Assembly (NCBI RefSeq): GCF_947179165.1
Contig: NC_077242.1
Coordinates: forward strand, 40,122,097-40,186,096
DNA: 64,000 nt
Reading direction: 5' to 3'
Source: Solanum dulcamara
Taxonomy: Eukaryota > Streptophyta > Magnoliopsida > Solanales > Solanaceae
A model generated the notes under the pieces. The model searched no databases. It had not been told where the DNA came from and worked only from the letters and a program-made list of their open reading frames with translations. Shown here piece after piece: positions 44,405 through 55,378 of the stretch. The translations under genes were made by a program, and so were the position numbers. Each line of letters begins with the position of its first letter. Position 1 is the stretch's first letter.

Positions 44405-45480
44405 AATGGATCTTAAGCTTCCATAAATTATAGGACTCAACAAGTGAAATTTCAATTCCCAAATGAGTCTACACTTGAATGGAAAAGTCAAGATTCGGTA
44501 GTGAAGAGTAGGTTCATTTCTTGTCTTAAGGCCCGGAAGTTGATTTCTAAGGGTTGAATTTACCACATTGTGAGTGTTAGAGATTTCAACTCCGAAATTC
44601 CTCCTCTTGAGCCAATTCCTATATTGAAGGAGTTTTGTTGATGTATTTCCCGATGACCTTCCCAGAATCCCTCCCAAAAGGGAAGTTGATATTGGTATTG
44701 ATCTCCTCACTGATACCAAATCTATCTCCATTCCTTCTTATCGAATATACTAGTGGAATTAAAGGAGTTGAAGGAATAATTAAAGAACTTATTAGAAAAA
44801 GGGTTTATAATGCCAAGTATTTTACCATGGGGTGCTCCCGTGTTGTTTGTGAGGAAGAAGGATGGGTCACTTCGAATATGCATAAATTACCATCAATTGA
44901 ACATGGTGACCATTAAGAACAAGTACCCAATACCTAGAATAGATGATTTGTTCGATCAACTGCTAGGGTTAAGTCATTTCCCTAATATCGATTTTCGGTC
45001 CGGCTATCACCAACTAAGGGCGAGGGAGTGTGACATTCAAAAAATGCCATTCCAAACTAGGTATGGTCACTTTAAATTTATGGTTATGTCATTTGGGTTG
45101 ACGAATATACCGGTGGTGTTTATGGATCTAATGAATATGATGTTTAAACCCTACTGTGATATATTTGTTGTGATCTCTATTTATGACATCTTGATTTACT
45201 CTTGGGGTGTGGAAGAACATAAGAATCACTTGAGGTTTGTACTTCAAATGTTGAGGGATAGGCAATTGTTTGCAAAATTAGAAAATCCAAATTGTGGTTT
45301 AAATAGGTGGCTTTCCTTGGTCACATAGTGTTCGGTGAAAGGATCAAGGTTTACCCTAAGAAAATGGATGTGGTGAGGAATAGTCCTAGACCATTGTCCC
45401 TTTCGGACATTAGGAGCTTCTTGGGTCTAGTGGGTTATTATAAAAGGGTTGTTTAAAGGTTCTCCTCCATCTCATCTCCT
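44405..45480 (+). pseudogene. Reverse transcriptase domain of chromovirus E
   Basis: The N-terminal linker is frameshifted (44405-44800). The core from 44810 to 45328 reads [33 protein letters not shown] and [17 protein letters not shown]. The active-site box is SIYDILIYS: the first catalytic Asp is replaced by Tyr (codons 45182-45187). After 45328 a frameshift leads into FLGLVGYYKR-like sequence at about 45417. It synthesised DNA from the element's RNA; here it is dead. Confidence 0.85.
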
Positions 45481-45960
45481 ATGACAAAGTTGACTCAAAA
45501 GAAGGAAAAGTTCATATGGCCAGATGAATGTCAAAAGTTTTTCCAAACTTTAAAGATAAAATTACCTCCTCTCCTATTTTAACTCTACCTAAGGGCTTGA
45601 AGAGGTTTGTGGTTTTTTGTGATACTTTAAAGATTTGTTTGGGTTGTGTGTTGATGCAAAATGGAAAGGTTATAGCCAATGCGTGTAGGCAATTGAAGGT
45701 GCATGAGTGTAACTTCCCTACCCATGATCTTGAGTTAGTGGCCATTGTATTTGCTCTAAATATTTGGCAGAATTACCTCTATGGGGTACATATTGATGTG
45801 CTCACCGACTACAAGAGCCTTCAATATGTGTTCAGGCAAAAAGACCTCAATCTAAGGTAGATTAAGTGACTTGAACTCCTCAAATACTATGAAATAAGCC
45901 TGCATTACTATTTGGGTAAGGCCAATATGGTTGCCGATGCATTTAGTAGAGTATCTATAA
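45481..45960 (+). pseudogene. RNase H domain of chromovirus E
   Basis: The open stretch 45528-45860 (110 codons) holds [20 protein letters not shown] and the [21 protein letters not shown] helix, then [14 protein letters not shown] stop at about 45858 interrupts the tether to integrase, which continues to ~45960. Confidence 0.85.
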
Positions 45961-46910
45961 AAATTGTGGCCCATATTAATGAAGAAAGAAGGGATTAGTA
46001 AATGGGGTTCACCATTGTCTATATTTGGGGTAAAGTTGAGTGGTTCCAATGATTGTGTTATAGTTGTTCATAACGGGTCTGAATCATCTTTTATGGTGAA
46101 TGTTAAGTCAAAAGAAAATATTGATCCAACATTTGTAGAGTTAAAGAAATTAGTGAAAGAAAAGAAGGTAGAAGTCTTTTCATAAGGGGGATATGGAGTA
46201 CTATACTACCAAGGTTGGTTATGTGTTCTAGATGTGGATGGCCTAAGGGTTTGATTTTGAAAAAGGCTCATAATTACTCATACTCTATTCATCCCGGTTT
46301 GACAAAAATGTATCAAGACTTAAAAGAGCAATATTGGTGGGATGGAATGAAAAAGGACATAGAAAAGTTTGTGTCTGAATGTCCAAATTGCCAACAAATA
46401 AAGGCTAAACATCAAAGGCCGAGTGGCCTAGCCTAAGACATTAAAATCCCTACTTGGCAGTAGAAGGATATGAATATAGACTTTGTAGTGGGTTTGCCTT
46501 ATACTCAAAAGCATAATGACTCAATTTGGGTGATTGTGGATAGAATGACAAAGTCGGATCACTTCCTACCAGTCAAGACCCCATATAGTGCCGAAGATTA
46601 TGTGAAGTTGTATATTGGGGAGTTGGTAATGTTGTATGGTGTGCCGTTGTCAAATATTGCAGATAGTGGTACCCAATTCACTTTGCACTTTTGGAAATAT
46701 TTTCAAAGGGGTCTCGGTACTAAAGTAAAGTTAAGCACTATATTCCATCCTCAAATTGATGGACAAGACAAAATGACAATTGAAAGACTAGAGGATATGT
46801 TAAGGGCTTGTGTGTTGGAGTTCAAAGGGAGCTTGGATTATCATCTACCGCTCATCAAGTAGCTACCACTCAAGTATTGAGATGGCCCCTTTTGAGACTT
46901 TGTATGGGAG
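45961..46910 (+). pseudogene. Integrase of chromovirus E
   Basis: A tether (45964-46185) is followed by an HHCC zinc finger at about 46255-46410 (IHPGLTKMYQDLKEQYWW, then CPNCQQIKAKHQRP). The catalytic core in the open stretch 46470-46862 has NIDFVVGLPYTQKHNDSIWV with the first Asp, and IADSGTQFTLHFWKYFQ with the second Asp. The third catalytic acid, Glu in the GQ-x-E position, reads Lys (DGQDKMTIERLEDMLRACV). A stop ends the stretch at 46861. The enzyme would join element DNA to the chromosome; loss of the Glu alone would disable it. Confidence 0.85.
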
Positions 46911-47520
46911 ATGATATAGATCTCCGGTTGGCTAATTTAAAGTAGGTGAGATGACCTTGTTGGGCCCTGATTTGGTGCTTGATTCTTTGGATAAAGTGAG
47001 AGTCATTAGAGAAAGGTTGAAGATGGCTCAAAGTCATTAAAAATCCAATTCTGATACTAGAAGATGGGATCTTGAGTTTAATGTGGATTATTGGGTATAT
47101 TTGAAGATTTCACCCATAAAGGGTGTGGTTCGGTTCGGTATGAAAGCAAAATTGAGCTCTAAGTATGTAGGGCCTTATAGAAACGTGTTGGTAAGGTTTC
47201 TTATGAGTTGGAGTTGCATTTGGAGATGACTATGATTCATCTGGTGTTTCCTGTGTCAATTTGAGAAAATGTGAGGGTGATCCAAGTTCTATGGTTCCTC
47301 TAGAAGTAGTTAATGTTGAAGAAAACTTAACCTATGAAGAGGTCCCCATTGAAATTTTGGACCGGTAAGTTAATAGATTGAGGAAGAAAGAAGTTGCATC
47401 CATCAAAGTCCTTTGGAGGAATCAACAAGTTGAAAGTGCTACATGGGAATCATAAGAGGATATGATGAAATGTTACCCTCATCTCTTTCATTCTACTCAA
47501 GACAAAGGTATTAGGTTATT
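46911..47520 (+). pseudogene. Integrase C-terminal and chromodomain-like tail of chromovirus E
   Basis: Frameshifted remnants read LDSLDKVRVIRERLKMAQS and KAKLSSKYVGPYRN, followed by VNFEKM-like sequence. A chromodomain-like tail lies at about 47335-47470 (NLTYEEVPIEILDR and VLWRNQQVESATWE). In the family the chromodomain directs integration to heterochromatin. The last aromatic residues and the YPHLF-like end at about 47474-47490 are recognisable. Confidence 0.7.
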
Positions 47521-47740
47521 CATGGTTAAATGGTTAAGACTTCCATATTTCAGATTATCCTAAGTCTTCATATGCATGCATGTTTCATGAAGTTGAATTT
47601 TAAACTTATGTTTTATGAAAGGTTTAAAGATCTCATGTTTTATGAATTTCAAGTGTCATTGTATTCATGTTGGGTTGCTAGTCCTTGTGCCATTTTCTTT
47701 TCTATACTAATGATTCTCATTCGAGGACGAATGTTCCCAA
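47521..47740 (+). other. 3' untranslated part of chromovirus E
   Basis: It has no pol homology. The 78-codon open stretch across here (47530-47766) has no recognisable product and runs into the LTR. It ends with cattcgaggacgaatgttcc, typical of sequence next to the tract that primes the plus strand. Confidence 0.5.
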
Positions 47741-47748
47741 GGGGGAGA
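47739..47748 (+). promoter_or_regulatory. Polypurine tract of chromovirus E
   Basis: The bases aagggggaga immediately precede the 3' LTR, whose TG start has become TA (tattataagacccc). Confidence 0.75.
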
Positions 47749-48478
47749 TATTATAAGACCCCATAAATTTGGAAAGTCCTAAACAAGGAACAAAGGATAA
47801 AATTTCAGAGAAATTAGAAAATGGCACTAGTGATGACTACGGAAGGCCATCAAGGGCAGTGGTGAGCCACCGTAATGGTGATTCAGAGGATCAGACTTAT
47901 AGGGAAAGGACCACGAACTATGGTGAGAACTCTTTGGTGACCCCTCTCCATATCCCTCAAGAAACATTCAAAGGCAACGGGTGACCAATACGGGATGTGG
48001 AGATCTTTATGGACCGTGGTGTTTTTCCATGGTGGTCACTCTGCAAGCCTCTTGCAAGACCTGCACCATGGAAATTTATCACGGGTCATGATTCCCTTCA
48101 CGTAGTGTGAAGAAATTTCAGAGACCCTCCCGTACACTACCAAAAACATTTCCCAAGTCAATCATTATGGGACATTACCACGGGCTGTGGTAGGCACCAT
48201 GGACCGTGAAGGGTCCCCATAAAGCCTGTCTAGTCAGTTTTTAAAAGAGGCACTTTAGTCTTTTTCTGTGTTTTAATATTGAAGTGTGTTATTTTTGGGA
48301 TTTAATTGACCTATCTAAAAGCCCAACACTCTCCCCAAGACCTTATTCTCACACTTAGACTCAAGAAACACAAATTTTCTCATCTCAAATTCTCCCATGT
48401 ATTTCTAGCCAAGTTAGGGTTTCATCTCAAGAAATTTTCAAGTACCCATTCTTTCTCAAGCTTTCATTAGGGATTTTT
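47749..48478 (+). repeat. 3' LTR of chromovirus E, interrupted
   Basis: It matches the start of the A LTR (ccccataaatttggaaagtc versus cccataaatatggaaggtcc). It has the same ccacgg/ccgtgg inverted-repeat words and a leader with attagggatttttt. It stops at 48478, where element F begins. Confidence 0.85.
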
Positions 48479-50597
48479 TGTAACACCCTGTATGTTGAAA
48501 AGTTGGAAACAAAGAGGAATATTTAAATTTTCTAACTGGACCTAAGTTTACAATGGTCTCTATGAGTCATAGATAATTTCACAACTCCTAGAAATAAGTC
48601 GTAGAGGGAGTCGTGTTAGTTGATCATGAAAAACCTTAAAGGAAGCTCTTATGACTAATGTTTAAGGTCTATTTTCTACTAGACAACCCATAGAAAATAC
48701 CCGTATGAAGACTTCAGAGGCCTTGTATAGAGATCCTTCAAGGAAAAGTCTACGACTTACTAGGTTGAGTCGTGGAAGTTGTTACGGATCGTAAGAATGA
48801 CTAATGAAAAAATTTCAAACACCCTTAGATTAACAATTTTTCATACCTGCAAGACGAGCCCTAAGAACGAATATTAGAAAAATTGATGGGTCGTAGAAAT
48901 GACCCATTCTTAAACTTCAGAGACTCAAATTTTCAGGTTTTTCCTCAGACCTATAGGACGACTCATCTAAAATGTTATTTGTAGGGTCAAATTATGGATT
49001 TAATGAAGGGAAATTTTTTCTTTTCCCATGTTCGGTTCAATGAAACTATACACTTTTATGGGTAAGTTCAAAGTCTATAAATATTCAATCCTTAAAATTC
49101 CACTCCTATTTAATTCGTTCTCCCAATATTTTCTAAGGCAACAACAAAGTCTCTCAAGGTTTCTTTTTCAAGCTCAAGCTAGGGTTTTCCATATTTCTAC
49201 AAAGTTTCTTCTTCAATTCTTGGTTAATTCAAGAAAGTATGTGGGGATTGATTCATGGGCACTTTTCACCCATGAATACCCAAAGATTTCTCAAGTTTAT
49301 TTCAATTTTTAATTGATTATGAAACTTAGTTTTGATTAATTTCATTTGGTTGATTAAATTTTATTTTTAGATATTATCAATGATCATTATATGCATGTTA
49401 TTATATTAATTGCATAATTTTAAGTTGAGTTATGAATACCCATGCATAAAGTTATTTCCAAGATAAGATTGTTAGTTAAATCATGAGTTCAATGATTTCC
49501 AATAAATATTTTTATGAATTAAAGTTAAGATTATGACTTTAAAAGATGAAATTATGATGAAGATCAAGTATGTTATTAAAGTGACAAGTATAATTCTCAC
49601 CGAAGTCATGAATTCTTATGAATGACTAAGTTAATGAGATATTCCTATTACATTTTTATAGATAGATTGATAAGCAGTTACTATCTTTCCCTACTATGCT
49701 ATGATCATGTTTTATGACTTATATGGGATATTAACTAAGCACTGAGAGGACGTCTAGGTGGTGTTCAGACCGGTAATGCATTTAGTTACCCAAGGGATTC
49801 CTAGCAGCAACCTAAAGTCCCAATCCAGCTACACCACAGTTGAGTCGAGTTGAAAAGAGTAACATGATAGAGTATACCCAGGAAAGGTAGCCTCCCCCTT
49901 CTCGATGTGGGGATCATCATATTCCATGTAATAACTACATGGACTTAGATATCGGTTAAAAGTCTTATCGCACAGAAGTTGAAGATAAGTTATGAGTTGT
50001 AAGTTAAAGTTGTATGATATGCATTGACCATGAGTTTCATATGTTTTAAAGTGCTTTTAAGCTTTAATCATGTTCATCATGATTGGTCATGCATCTTACG
50101 ATATATTGATTATGTTTTTTTACTTGTTCATGCATACATCGTATACTTAGTACATTCAAACGTACTAACTCATATTTTGCCTATATTTTCTCATAATGTA
50201 GGGATGGATAAAATTCACGGCCATCCTATTCCTGTATAGAGATTGCCCTAGATTCTCAAGGAATCAGTAAGTCCTCATTCTATCAAGGACATGTCTTCTA
50301 TTCATATTGCTATTAACTTGACCTTTCTTCTTCTGTTAGAGTGAGCTAGGTACTTATCCTAAGACCCCATAAAAAATTAGACTAGAGACATGGTTAGATG
50401 GTTTATGAAGTAGTTTGGTTGGACACCTATTGAGTTTGTTATCCCTTAGCCCCATCCCCTTTGAGTTGATTACTTTCTCTTATATTTACCTTATTTCTTT
50501 ACCTTATGTATGTAATGTATGCTAAAATGGATTATGGTTGGGGTCCCTCTCATCCCAATCACCGTGTTGTGGCTTGACCCTAGTTTGGGTTGTTACT
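48479..50597 (+). repeat. 5' LTR of chromovirus F
   Basis: It starts TGTAACACCCTGTATG and ends gtttgggttgttacta, about 2.1 kb. The middle part (49600-50200) shares the cctccccttctcgatgtggg and acttagtacattc blocks with the truncated LTR at 17463-19326. The left flank is a T run, so a target duplication cannot be judged. Confidence 0.85.
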
Positions 50598-50601
50598 AAC
50601 T

Positions 50602-50613
50602 TAGTATCAGAGC
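50602..50613 (+). promoter_or_regulatory. Primer-binding site of chromovirus F
   Basis: The bases tagtatcagagc differ from the initiator-Met site at one position, a G-to-A change. Confidence 0.85.
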
Positions 50614-50813
50614 ACAAGGTTTAGAGGAGTCATTGGGATTCTAACATACCATGTTAAGTAGAGTCTTATTCATTTATGTGAAGTGCGCTACATCCATGAA
50701 TAGGAGATTATGAAATATCTTAGGAAAAGTCTTACTTTATTCACGATCTATGTTTCGTTGTAGAGTGGTTAAGTCTTCACCCTCTAATGCATGTTCTTTG
50801 CGATTTTCAGAAT

Positions 50814-51950
50814 ATGCCTCCAGAAGATACCCCGCTAGAAAGAATGTGGTTTCAGAGGAGCAACAAGCTCTGAATGAACCTTTGAATGGTCAAGTTTCCA
50901 ATGCTGATTTTCGAGTGGCCTTTCAAGTACTTTCTTAAGCCGTTTTGGCTTAAGTTAACTGTGAGGTGGTTGCTCCCGTGAACCCAAATATTGGTATAAA
51001 AGCAATAAGAGTTCGTCATTTATGAGATTGAATCCCTCATAGTATTAGGGTGCTAAAGTTAATGAGGACACACAATAGTTTGTGATAGCATCCATAAGAT
51101 TATTGAGATCATGAGGATTAGCCTGGTTGAGAGGGAAGAGTTCGCTACATACCAATTAAGGGGTGTTGCTCAAATTTTGGTTGACCAATGGAAGAGCGAG
51201 AGCTAGAGAGGTGGAGACCATTACTTGGGAGGAGATCAAGGGGTATTTCTTGATCGCTTTTTCCTATTAGAGTTGAGAGAGGTCAAAGTAAAAGAGTTCA
51301 TCAACCTTAAGTAAAGTAGTATGAGTGTGATGGAGTATAACCTCAAGTTTTCTCAATTGTCAAAATATGCTCCATTCATGGTTTTCTACTCAAGGGCTTG
51401 TATGAACAAGTTTGTATTGGGTGTACCGTATGTGGTCACGATGGAGTAGAAGATAACTTTCTTAATTCAGGAGATGGATATATCTAGTCTAATGACCTAT
51501 GTGGAGAAAATAGAGTATGAGAAGCTAAAGGTGAAGAATAGGGAGTCCAAGAGGCCAAGGACCGATGATAGTGAGTTCTCTCATGCTAAGTCCAAAAGAG
51601 GTGGACGTCCTCTTTTTTGCCAAAAGTATTACATCCACGGGTCTTCTAGTGCCACTACTCCAATATTGGACAAGGATTAGGTGCAAAACCCTAATCCTCA
51701 AGGAGGTGCTCCTATTGGCCAAGCTACTCCCATATGCAAAAAGTGTCATAGGAACCACAAGGGTGAATGTATAGCCGAATTGAATATGTTCTACTAGTGT
51801 AGTAATCCTGGTCATTATTCTAAAGAATGCAACATCAAAGATGTTAATACTCGAGGCCAAGTTTCTCAGGGTGGCCAAGTGCAACCAAAGGTTGGTCAAC
51901 ACAATATTAGGATTTATGCTCTTCATGATAAGCAAGAGTCTATAGGAGTA
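50814..51950 (+). pseudogene. gag remnant of chromovirus F
   Basis: The start at the ATG at 50814 reads MPPEDTPLERMWF after a shift. The core is recognised at 51240-51420 (FLDRFFLLELREVKVKEFIN and MSVMEYNLKFSQLSKYAPF). The open stretch 51474-51680 is a basic linker with KSKRGGRP. Two zinc-binding motifs follow at about 51735-51830: CKKCHRNHKGEC, then a CX2CX4HX4C knuckle whose first Cys has become Tyr, followed by a stop (CSNPGHYSKEC remains). The longer minus-strand open stretch at 51525-51935 is a shadow. Confidence 0.8.
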
Positions 51951-53009
51951 GTCCTATTACCGTCTTCCATAAATTTACCCTATGTGATCTAGTTGAGCTT
52001 GAGAGGACCGATTTTGATGTTATCCTTGGTATGTATTGGCTATATTCATGTTATACTTCTATTAATTGTAGAACCCAATTGGTTAAGTTCCAATTTCCAA
52101 ATGAGCCGATCCTAGAATGGAAGGGTACTAATTTCGTGTTCAAGGGTTAATTCATTTCGTTCCTTAAAGCTTAGAAAATGATTTCCAAGAGTGGCATTTA
52201 CCATCTTGTGAGGGTTAGTGATGAAAACTCCAAAGCCCACAATTTATAGTCAGTCCGTATTGTGAATGATTTTCCAGATGTGTTCCTCTCAAAAGAAAAA
52301 TTGACTTTGGCATAGATCTTCTTCCGGTTAATCAACCTATTTCTATCCCTCCTTACTGAATGGCCCCGACGGAGTTAATGGAGTTAAATGATCAATTGAA
52401 ATACTTGTTAGATAAAGGTTTCAGTACACCAAGTATATCCCCATGGGGTGCTCCCATTTTGTTTGTTAAGAAAAAAGATGGTTCACTACATTTGTGCCTT
52501 GATTACCAACAATTGAATCAAGTGACCATAAAGAATAAATACCCAATTCCGAGAATAGATGAATTTTTTGATCAATTGGGAAATTTACCCCTCCAAAGTA
52601 GGCCTTTATTTCGGTTATCACCAATTGAGGGTGAGGGAGTGTAAAATTCCCAAAATAGCATTGTCGGATGAGGTATGGCCATTGTGAGTTTCAATTTATG
52701 TCGTTTGGTTTGACTAATGTATTCGGCTTTCATGGACTTAATGAATAGGGTGTTCAAGCAACATTTCGACATGTTTGTTATTATATTCATTAATGACATT
52801 TTGGTTTAATCTTAGAGTGAGGAGGAGCATGCTAAGCACTTGAGGATTGTGTTGCAAACTCTAAAAGACAATCAACTTTTTGCTAAGTTCAACAAATGTG
52901 AGCTTTTGTTGAGGGAGGTTGCTTTTCTTGGTGACATTATATCTGGTGAAGGGATTATTACTGATCCTAAGAAAATCTAGGCAGTTAAGAATTAGCCTAG
53001 ACCATTATC
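51951..53009 (+). pseudogene. pol remnant of chromovirus F (protease mostly lost, RT)
   Basis: The protease active-site half is missing. Sequence jumps from the end of gag to the conserved protease end (about 51985-52045, DFDVILGMYWL in mixed frames). RT begins at about 52260; 52360-52644 reads [18 protein letters not shown] and [15 protein letters not shown]. After frameshifts comes NRVFKQHFDMFVIIFINDIL, with Asn in place of the first catalytic Asp (codons 52792-52797). The palm end ([17 protein letters not shown]) and PRPLS at 53009 are followed at once by the Athila-like LTR. Confidence 0.8.
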
Positions 53010-55257
53010 TATAATGACCCTCAAGGTCATTTTCATCTTCTCTGATCTTTTCAGTATTTAGAGCTTTTCTGTAGCAACCCCAAGCTATTTTAATCTTTTA
53101 AGAACTGATAGTTCAGTTGCCTGGTCGTTCATTTGGATTTTATATACATTTTCCTATTTTGGAGCTCTTGGAGTTTTAATGGTTGATTTCGGTCAAAACA
53201 CTAGGAAAAGGACCTAAGAATGGAATTTTGATCGTTCTATTAGCTCTAGAATGACCAAATTAGGCTAATGGCTTGGTTAGCACATGTATCAAGACAATTA
53301 GTGCGAGTTTAAGGCCATTTGGCACTTTAGCCTTTGAAATTTAGCCTAAGGTAGACTTTGGTCAACATTCTTGGAAATGGTGCTTGCATTGAAATTTCTA
53401 TCAGCACGGTTAGCTCTGGAATGTCAAGTTTGGTGAAGAATAATATTTTATTTGTGTCTCAAAGTCTCCGATCTCATTTCGAGACTCCTTGTGGATATTG
53501 CAAAAAATAGTCTTGAGTGTGGGACCCATATATTTATCGAGATGACCTCAGATAGAAATTTTGACTGTCATTGAGTTTGGAAAGTCGAATTTGATTGGGT
53601 AGCATAATTTATTTGTGTTCACAGGATTCCAAATGAATTCTGATGAGTCAGGAATTTGGACTCATTTATAACTCAAAATGCAAGAAATTAGAGTTCTCTA
53701 TGCCTTTATTTTGTCCAAATCTTACTTACAAGTGATGATTTGCAGTGAAAAGTGTTGAGGATTAATCATGTATGAAACATCGAAGAAAAGAAGTAAAAAC
53801 ACACAAAATTGGGCGAAATGGAAGCTGAATCTCGCAAAGAGATCTCTTTGAGTCGCCAAAGGCCTCACTAGCTCACTCATCTCATCACAAATCAAGGCCT
53901 AAAGCTTGAACACTTTGGTGAGAGAAACAAAAATTCAACGACATGCCAAATTAATTTGGGCGAGTTACATCACAATCCCCTGATGTTATTAGAAGAAAGG
54001 GTTTAAGAGAATCACAGAAAGGTGAGAAGAAAATAAACTCGATGACTCGCGGATGGTGAAGGCGAGAAAGTCTAAGATCGCCTAAAACAATAGACCCTAG
54101 GAAAAAGAAAGTGCCTGAAGGCCCTTGTGAGAGGCAAAAACAGCGAATCGCCGAATATGTCAGAGAGAGAGAGATCAAGCTCGCCTAACTAGAGATTGTG
54201 GACTGAATGAGAAAATCTCTAATAGGTGAGGCAACGATCAAGTAATCAATACACCCACTAATTCGGTGAGCCCAACTAACGTCACCAAAGTGGTTCTAAG
54301 TGTCAATTTTTCCTGATGTTTTGCTCTCGTATCAATAGAATTTCCAAAGGCAAATGAGGGATGTTTTTTTGACAGCTAAGACTTAGAGACAAGAACCTTG
54401 AAGCTATATTGGGATTTTGAATTTGTTTTAGAGATCTTAGCTTTGGGCTTTGGATTTTGGATTTCAAACTTTGCTGAATCAAATCGATGATAATTACTTC
54501 GATATAAATTACATTAATTTTTTCAATGTGTGGCTAAATCCCCTACTTCTAGGGGGGTTCTAATGAGTTAGATTGTTGTTCTACATTTGGGTTTTTGTTA
54601 AAGCTTTTCTATTGTTAATTTGAAATGGCTTTTGTTAATTTGGTGTGGAATTAATTATGAAATATGGTTGCAAACATATTTCTACGTTCGATCTTCTTTC
54701 TTAGCTAGAAATAGTGATGTTCAGTGACCAAATTATCAAAAAGCTGTTGATTTATGTTTATCAATTGTAATCTCTCTCGAGAAAAGAGGTTTTCCTAAGA
54801 ATCGAGTTAGTTTTGATAGATTGCATGTTTAGGCTCAAAAGTTCTGGTATGTAGAAATGAATAGCGACAGAAGCTGTTTTGTATGATTGATTTACCTTTG
54901 CCTATCTAATGAGAATTTATGATGTTGAGCTGCAAATTTTCCATTATTAGAACCTAAATTTTACTTTGAACCTCCCCTAGAAGCCTTTGTTAACTTACAT
55001 ATCAAATTATTGAAATAATTCTAATATCGATTCTTGATAACTCTCATAATTTTGATAATGAAATTTATATATTTAATATATATTGTAATTTACTTGTTTT
55101 TTATGTTACAAAAGTCTAGAGCACGTTCTTACTTTATTATTAAATTATACTATTAACCTTTTCATGTGGGATTCAACCATGACCTCACACTTTGGGTTTA
55201 TATTACTAGTGATCGCCTACATTCGGAATCGTAAGAAGTGTAGTTTAAGCGTTATAA
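53010..55257 (+). repeat. 5' LTR of right Athila/Tat-like element
   Basis: The start is tataatgaccctcaaggtca, where a TG-to-TA change is likely; it contains the inverted repeat aatgacc/ggtcatt. The end is aagcgttataa next to the primer site. The length is about 2.25 kb. Much of it matches the minus-strand LTR at 9758-11380. No genes; open stretches such as 53951-54178 (minus) are not recognised. Confidence 0.8.
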
Positions 55258-55261
55258 AAAA

Positions 55262-55279
55262 TAGCACCTTTGCCGGGGA
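55262..55279 (+). promoter_or_regulatory. Primer-binding site, tRNA-Asp type (right copy)
   Basis: The bases tagcacctttgccgggga match 15 of 18 positions of the tRNA-Asp complement TGGCGCCGTTGCCGGGGA, four bases after the LTR end. Two of the three differences are G-to-A. Confidence 0.8.
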
Positions 55280-55378
55280 ACGGTTATTAGATTTTTTTTA
55301 GTGTAGTGGTTTTTAATTGAGTTATTTTTAGTAGGACTTTTTGATTATTGTTTGTTTTTCTCTTTGATAGGTGAATAA

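Larger units (their letters stand above)
43411..48478 (+). mobile_element. Chromovirus E, 5'-truncated
   Basis: The order is gag (from mid-core), zinc knuckle, protease, RT, RNase H, integrase, chromodomain-like tail, polypurine tract and the first ~730 bp of the 3' LTR. The 5' LTR and gag N-terminus are missing and D4 gag abuts. The 3' LTR is interrupted by element F at 48479. E is the most complete pol in the window and the closest relative of A. Confidence 0.85.
48479..53009 (+). mobile_element. Chromovirus F, interrupted on its right
   Basis: It has a full 5' LTR, a primer site, gag with two zinc knuckles, and RT. The protease is largely deleted and the element is cut at about 53009 by the right Athila/Tat-like element. 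It inserted into E's 3' LTR. The remainder should lie beyond the window if F was only interrupted. Confidence 0.8.

Noticed and set aside
51525..51935. 136-codon minus-strand frame
   Set aside because: It is the antisense of the chromovirus F gag zinc-knuckle region, whose sense strand shows clear family motifs.
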